NCBI GenBank assembly: GCA_015490805.1
Contig: WFXC01000022.1
Span: forward strand, 21,960-85,959
Reading direction: 5' to 3'
Length of the DNA: 64,000 nt
From: Candidatus Kapaibacterium sp.
GTDB taxonomy: Bacteria > Bacteroidota > Ignavibacteria > Kapaibacteriales > WFXC01
In this document: piece by piece, positions 62,201 through 64,000 of the stretch
Layout of the letters: every line of letters starts with the position of its first letter
How positions within the stretch are numbered: position 1 is the stretch's first letter
The notes under the pieces: generated by a model
Told to the model about the DNA's origin: nothing
Seen by the model: only the letters and a program-made list of their open reading frames with translations
Database searches by the model: none
Made by a program: the position numbers and the translations under genes

Positions 62201-64000
62201 GGATCGCATTGCGCAATGGTGTTGAATTCTACCAGTGGAGTAAAGCTCAGGCTAACAGAGTCGCTTCGTGCTTGCAGTGTCACCTGCTGATGTTCATTGC
62301 ATCGTACCGATCGGAAATCGATCGTTGTTGACGCAAATCCGGCTTTCAGGGATTGGTGTTGTACCTGGATCGTGATACTGGAACGCGCTGGAATGGTGAA
62401 CCCGTTGGTGACATTCGGAGTGATGATCTGGAATTGAGCTGTGTTACTGACGACCGGCGCTTCCATCGCTAGATCGATTGCTGCAGGATTGAACAATGTG
62501 ATGGAAGCGATTGCCGTTTCACCCCGGCACTGCAGCGGCGGGAAGTCTTCGACAGCGGTGATTTCAAAGGGGAGAGAAAGGGCAATATGGGCTGGTTGAC
62601 TCTGCACCACCGGATCACAGGCGCCCGAAATGATGACATCGTACGTTCCTGTGTCTGCAAGAGTTGCCGAGTTAACGACATACACGGGATCGGTTGCGCC
62701 AGTAATGGGAATCCCATCTTTCCGCCATTGATAGTGCAGATCTGTCCCTTCTGCGACCACCTGGAGGACCAGTTGATCGCCTAAACAGAGTGTGTCTGAT
62801 TCCGGATGTTGTACAATGCGAGGCGGCTGGTTGATCGTTAACTCTGCCAGCGCACTGACAGTATCAGGAGGGCATGTCCCCGAAACAATGACATCGTAGA
62901 GACCGGCATCGCTGTCCATGACACCTTCCAGTCGCAGGATCGGCTCCGTTGCGCCGGCAATGGGAATCCCATCTTTCCGCCATTGGTATTGGAGGTTGGT
63001 ACCAGTAGCAGAGACGGCAAAGACGACGGTGTCACCAACGCAGGCGGCTTGTGAGAGCGGAGATTGTGTAATGACCGGGGGCGTTTGCAGCAGAATTTCA
63101 ACCGTATCCGAGAAAGCGTTCGGGGAGCAGATACCGGAGATTTGGACAAAGTAGCTGCCGGCATCGCTCAGTTGCACGCCGTAAAGCACCAAGACGCTGT
63201 CGGTCGCCCCTGATAGCGGCGCATTGTCTTTGTACCACTGGAAGGAAAGCTGATCTCCCTCTGCTGAGACCGAGAGAATAACGGTGTCGCCAACGCAAAC
63301 CGTTTGGGATTCCGGCTGTTGTGTGATTTTCGGCGGTTCATTGACGGTCAGGAAGACAGCCGCAGAAGTATCCGGCGGAGAACAGACACCAGAGACGATG
63401 ACCTGATAGCTTGCTTCATCGGAAGCAGAGACAGCCGGCAGGATCAGAACGCTGTCAGTTGCCCCATTGATGGGCGCGCCGTTTTTGTACCACTGGTACG
63501 AGAGGCTATCGCCGGTAGCAGCCACCGAGAAGATCGCCTGTTCACCTAAGCAGACTGTGAGGCTATCAGGTTGTTGGGTAATCTGCGGCGGTTCGTTGAC
63601 GGTCAGAAAAACAGCCACAGAAGTGTCTGGTGGAGAGCAGACACCAGAGACGATGACTTGATAGCTGGCTTCATCGGAAGCAGAGACAGCAGGCAGGATC
63701 AAAACACTGTCAGTAGCCCCATTGATAGGCGAACCGTTTTTGTACCACTGGTACGAGAGGCTATCGCCAGTAGCTGCCACGGAGAAAATTGCCTGTTCAC
63801 CCAGACAGACCGTGAGACTATCAGGTTGTCGGGTAATCAGCGGTGGTTCATACACCGTGAGTTGGGCAATCTGCGAAGTATCCGGCGGGGAACAGACGCC
63901 AGAGACGATGACGAAGTAATCGCCAGCATCGGCAGTTGTGATGTTGGCAATGGTCAGGATGCTATCGGTCGCACCTGCAATGGGTGCGTTGTTGTGATAC
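59266..64000 (-). CDS. Giant Ig-like / choice-of-anchor-D secreted protein with type IX sorting tail (5' end outside window)
   Basis: At least 1577 residues; the frame stays open to the window edge, so the N-terminus is missing. From the N-terminal side come tandem 85-residue Ig-like domains (PPLITRQPDSLTVCLGEQ, YQWYKNGSPINGATDSV, SYQVIVSGVC), each with a Cys pair, the first two nearly identical. About ten ASH/choice-of-anchor-D modules follow (VDFGRVLGCGNS, ALTLPPGDTLTLTIQF-like patterns), then a final beta domain and a C-terminal sorting tail (DVHPDPAHTEM, LRLVGISGKTYF, SGSYFLLLES, KQVRVIK). It is the same general type as the protein at 44034-49034. A cell-surface adhesin is likely. Confidence 0.85.
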   Translation of the reverse strand, partial: YHNNAPIAGATDSILTIANITTADAGDYFVIVSGVCSPPDTSQIAQLTVYEPPLITRQPDSLTVCLGEQAIFSVAATGDSLSYQWYKNGSPINGATDSVLILPAVSASDEASYQVIVSGVCSPPDTSVAVFLTVNEPPQITQQPDSLTVCLGEQAIFSVAATGDSLSYQWYKNGAPINGATDSVLILPAVSASDEASYQVIVSGVCSPPDTSAAVFLTVNEPPKITQQPESQTVCVGDTVILSVSAEGDQLSFQWYKDNAPLSGATDSVLVLYGVQLSDAGSYFVQISGICSPNAFSDTVEILLQTPPVITQSPLSQAACVGDTVVFAVSATGTNLQYQWRKDGIPIAGATEPILRLEGVMDSDAGLYDVIVSGTCPPDTVSALAELTINQPPRIVQHPESDTLCLGDQLVLQVVAEGTDLHYQWRKDGIPITGATDPVYVVNSATLADTGTYDVIISGACDPVVQSQPAHIALSLPFEITAVEDFPPLQCRGETAIASITLFNPAAIDLAMEAPVVSNTAQFQIITPNVTNGFTIPARSSITIQVQHQSLKAGFASTTIDFRSVRCNEHQQVTLQARSDSVSLSFTPLVEFNTIAQCDPPAQFVDTLENTGDTPLLITAITFSDPTHFRLVSPSVPFSVAPGERQAITIEFDGQGTAGNYTEMMYIAAEPCNYTRAVQLHARSIQIDYSAQIPDDVLDFGQLDGCQSDTVLSFPLVNNSDIPVIIAQVTSTHPDFSVLNLSAGSVLPPDTTITVWIRYVGSTPGVAIGTIRIENTRCPDVAVELTVKGERLSAVAGVMPAQVDFGRVLGCGNSLRDTTVTVINNGTDHLTLARPILSSPFQLLSPPPGIFPITLPPGDTLTLTIQFSASTPNVYTQTMLIPYAAGSCRDSLRITLAGSYVEPRVQLSAQSVDFGTLLECDSFRDTLLTITNPSTLQLRLVNFTASTNFDLLTPYPLTIEPGESRTVRIRYRPLSTGTHAVTAQLLFEAESCTIMRTLRLTGKKTGITFTVTPTAVQFGSIVDCQVTEDPVVQLTLDGSTNQAFTGSIASYQISGPFYTDLQLNDTINSQSPLHFRVWFDVSAATLGDNAGTLQIILDPCDYTIEIPLEGRLETAQAFAPPILLFPTIYVDDAPITTATYFHNTGTVPLQIDSLPPLSPPFRIVGTLPPLPAIIAPDDSLQVLIEFAPTVAGTYRDTLQYKTSDPCSLEFATQLVAEATNAPRPVIIVTNPASLLIDFGDVMVTQQSPIRTITIKNVGKAPGKIQNPILSPATGEFVITDFTPDITLDVGDSITIGVFFAPQTVGPKNAQLTFLTTGGTPTIQLQGRGIPLPEATVGLALPTISAPIGSRNVQIPISLIAADRLSEIRQIRSVTLTLRFRGTIFYPYTVTRGRILSSVLLPNYDRVVTIQLTDQDLPTLPTPPMTLTTMVGEALFGDATGTPLFIDSVRWDVELGSVENTVLTPGYLSLTGICEAGGRRLVRLYNNFGITDVHPDPAHTEMTVVVELIGNRGTATLRLVGISGKTYFVRQWDLSRVAPNGYAHEVIRIPVQQIPSGSYFLLLESPNRVDKKQVRVIK
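63332..64000 (-). repeat. Tandem 255-bp repeats coding Ig-like domains
   Basis: Units start at 63332, 63587 and 63842, exactly 255 bases (85 codons) apart. The units at 63332 and 63587 are nearly identical at the DNA level, while the Ig domains encoded at lower coordinates (62580-63331) have the same length and layout but have diverged. The third unit, at the edge, is intermediate. This indicates recent duplication of one module. Confidence 0.9.

Overview
The window looks like a chromosome segment from a flagellated, diderm bacterium of the Bacteroidota/Chlorobi side of the FCB group (Kapabacteria- or Ignavibacteria-like). This placement is an inference. It rests on three long secreted proteins with type IX-style C-terminal sorting domains, on choice-of-anchor-D (ASH/HYDIN-like) repeat proteins, on several lipoproteins and outer-membrane barrels, and on a full flagellar export apparatus, which classical gliding Bacteroidetes lack. 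No rRNA, tRNA, insertion sequence or CRISPR array was recognised.

Layout. 1-9.1 kb is mostly housekeeping: the tail of a Cys/Met PLP enzyme, a DUF3311 + sodium:solute symporter pair, rpsF-rplI (adjacent, with no ssb or rpsR between), a secreted heavy-metal-binding protein, a DUF72 protein divergent from obgE, and a penicillin-acylase-type hydrolase behind an NAD-dependent epimerase. 9.1-24.1 kb is one long minus-strand flagellar operon, flgB-flgC-(unknown)-fliE-fliF-fliG-fliH-fliI-fliJ-motE-fliK-flgD, in which fliK is an extraordinary 2242 codons. 24.2-27.5 kb is a plus-strand accessory island: a thioredoxin-type arsenate reductase, a CARF-HEPN CRISPR ancillary effector of the TM1812/DxTHG family whose reading frame is broken at codon 2, and a stand-alone HsdR-N-type PD-(D/E)XK protein. 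There are no cas genes. Similar AT-rich palindromes precede the last two genes.

27.8-38.1 kb carries a secreted GH51-like glycosidase, a small membrane protein, a transglutaminase-like protein, tsaD, a fumarylacetoacetase-family hydrolase with two lipoproteins, and a cytosolic TPR histidine kinase split by a one-base frameshift. 38.3-43.5 kb is the second flagellar cluster, fliP-fliQ-fliR-flhB-flhA (minus strand), encoding the export gate. 44.0-49.0 kb is a 1.67-thousand-residue LamG/ASH surface protein flanked by REP-like hairpins. 49.4-55.9 kb holds psd, dnaN, a FadL-like barrel with an odd basic lipoprotein upstream, and a MenE-like ligase. 56-64 kb has a small ORF, a Trp-rich lipoprotein, an OmpA-family barrel, and a giant Ig/ASH protein that runs off the window.

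Functionally the two flagellar clusters supply rod, MS-ring, C-ring (FliG only), export ATPase and export gate, but not fliM, fliN, flgE or filament genes, which must lie elsewhere. Two unrelated genes (the CARF effector and the histidine kinase) carry single-base frameshifts at short homopolymers, so sequencing error should be excluded before biology is read into either.
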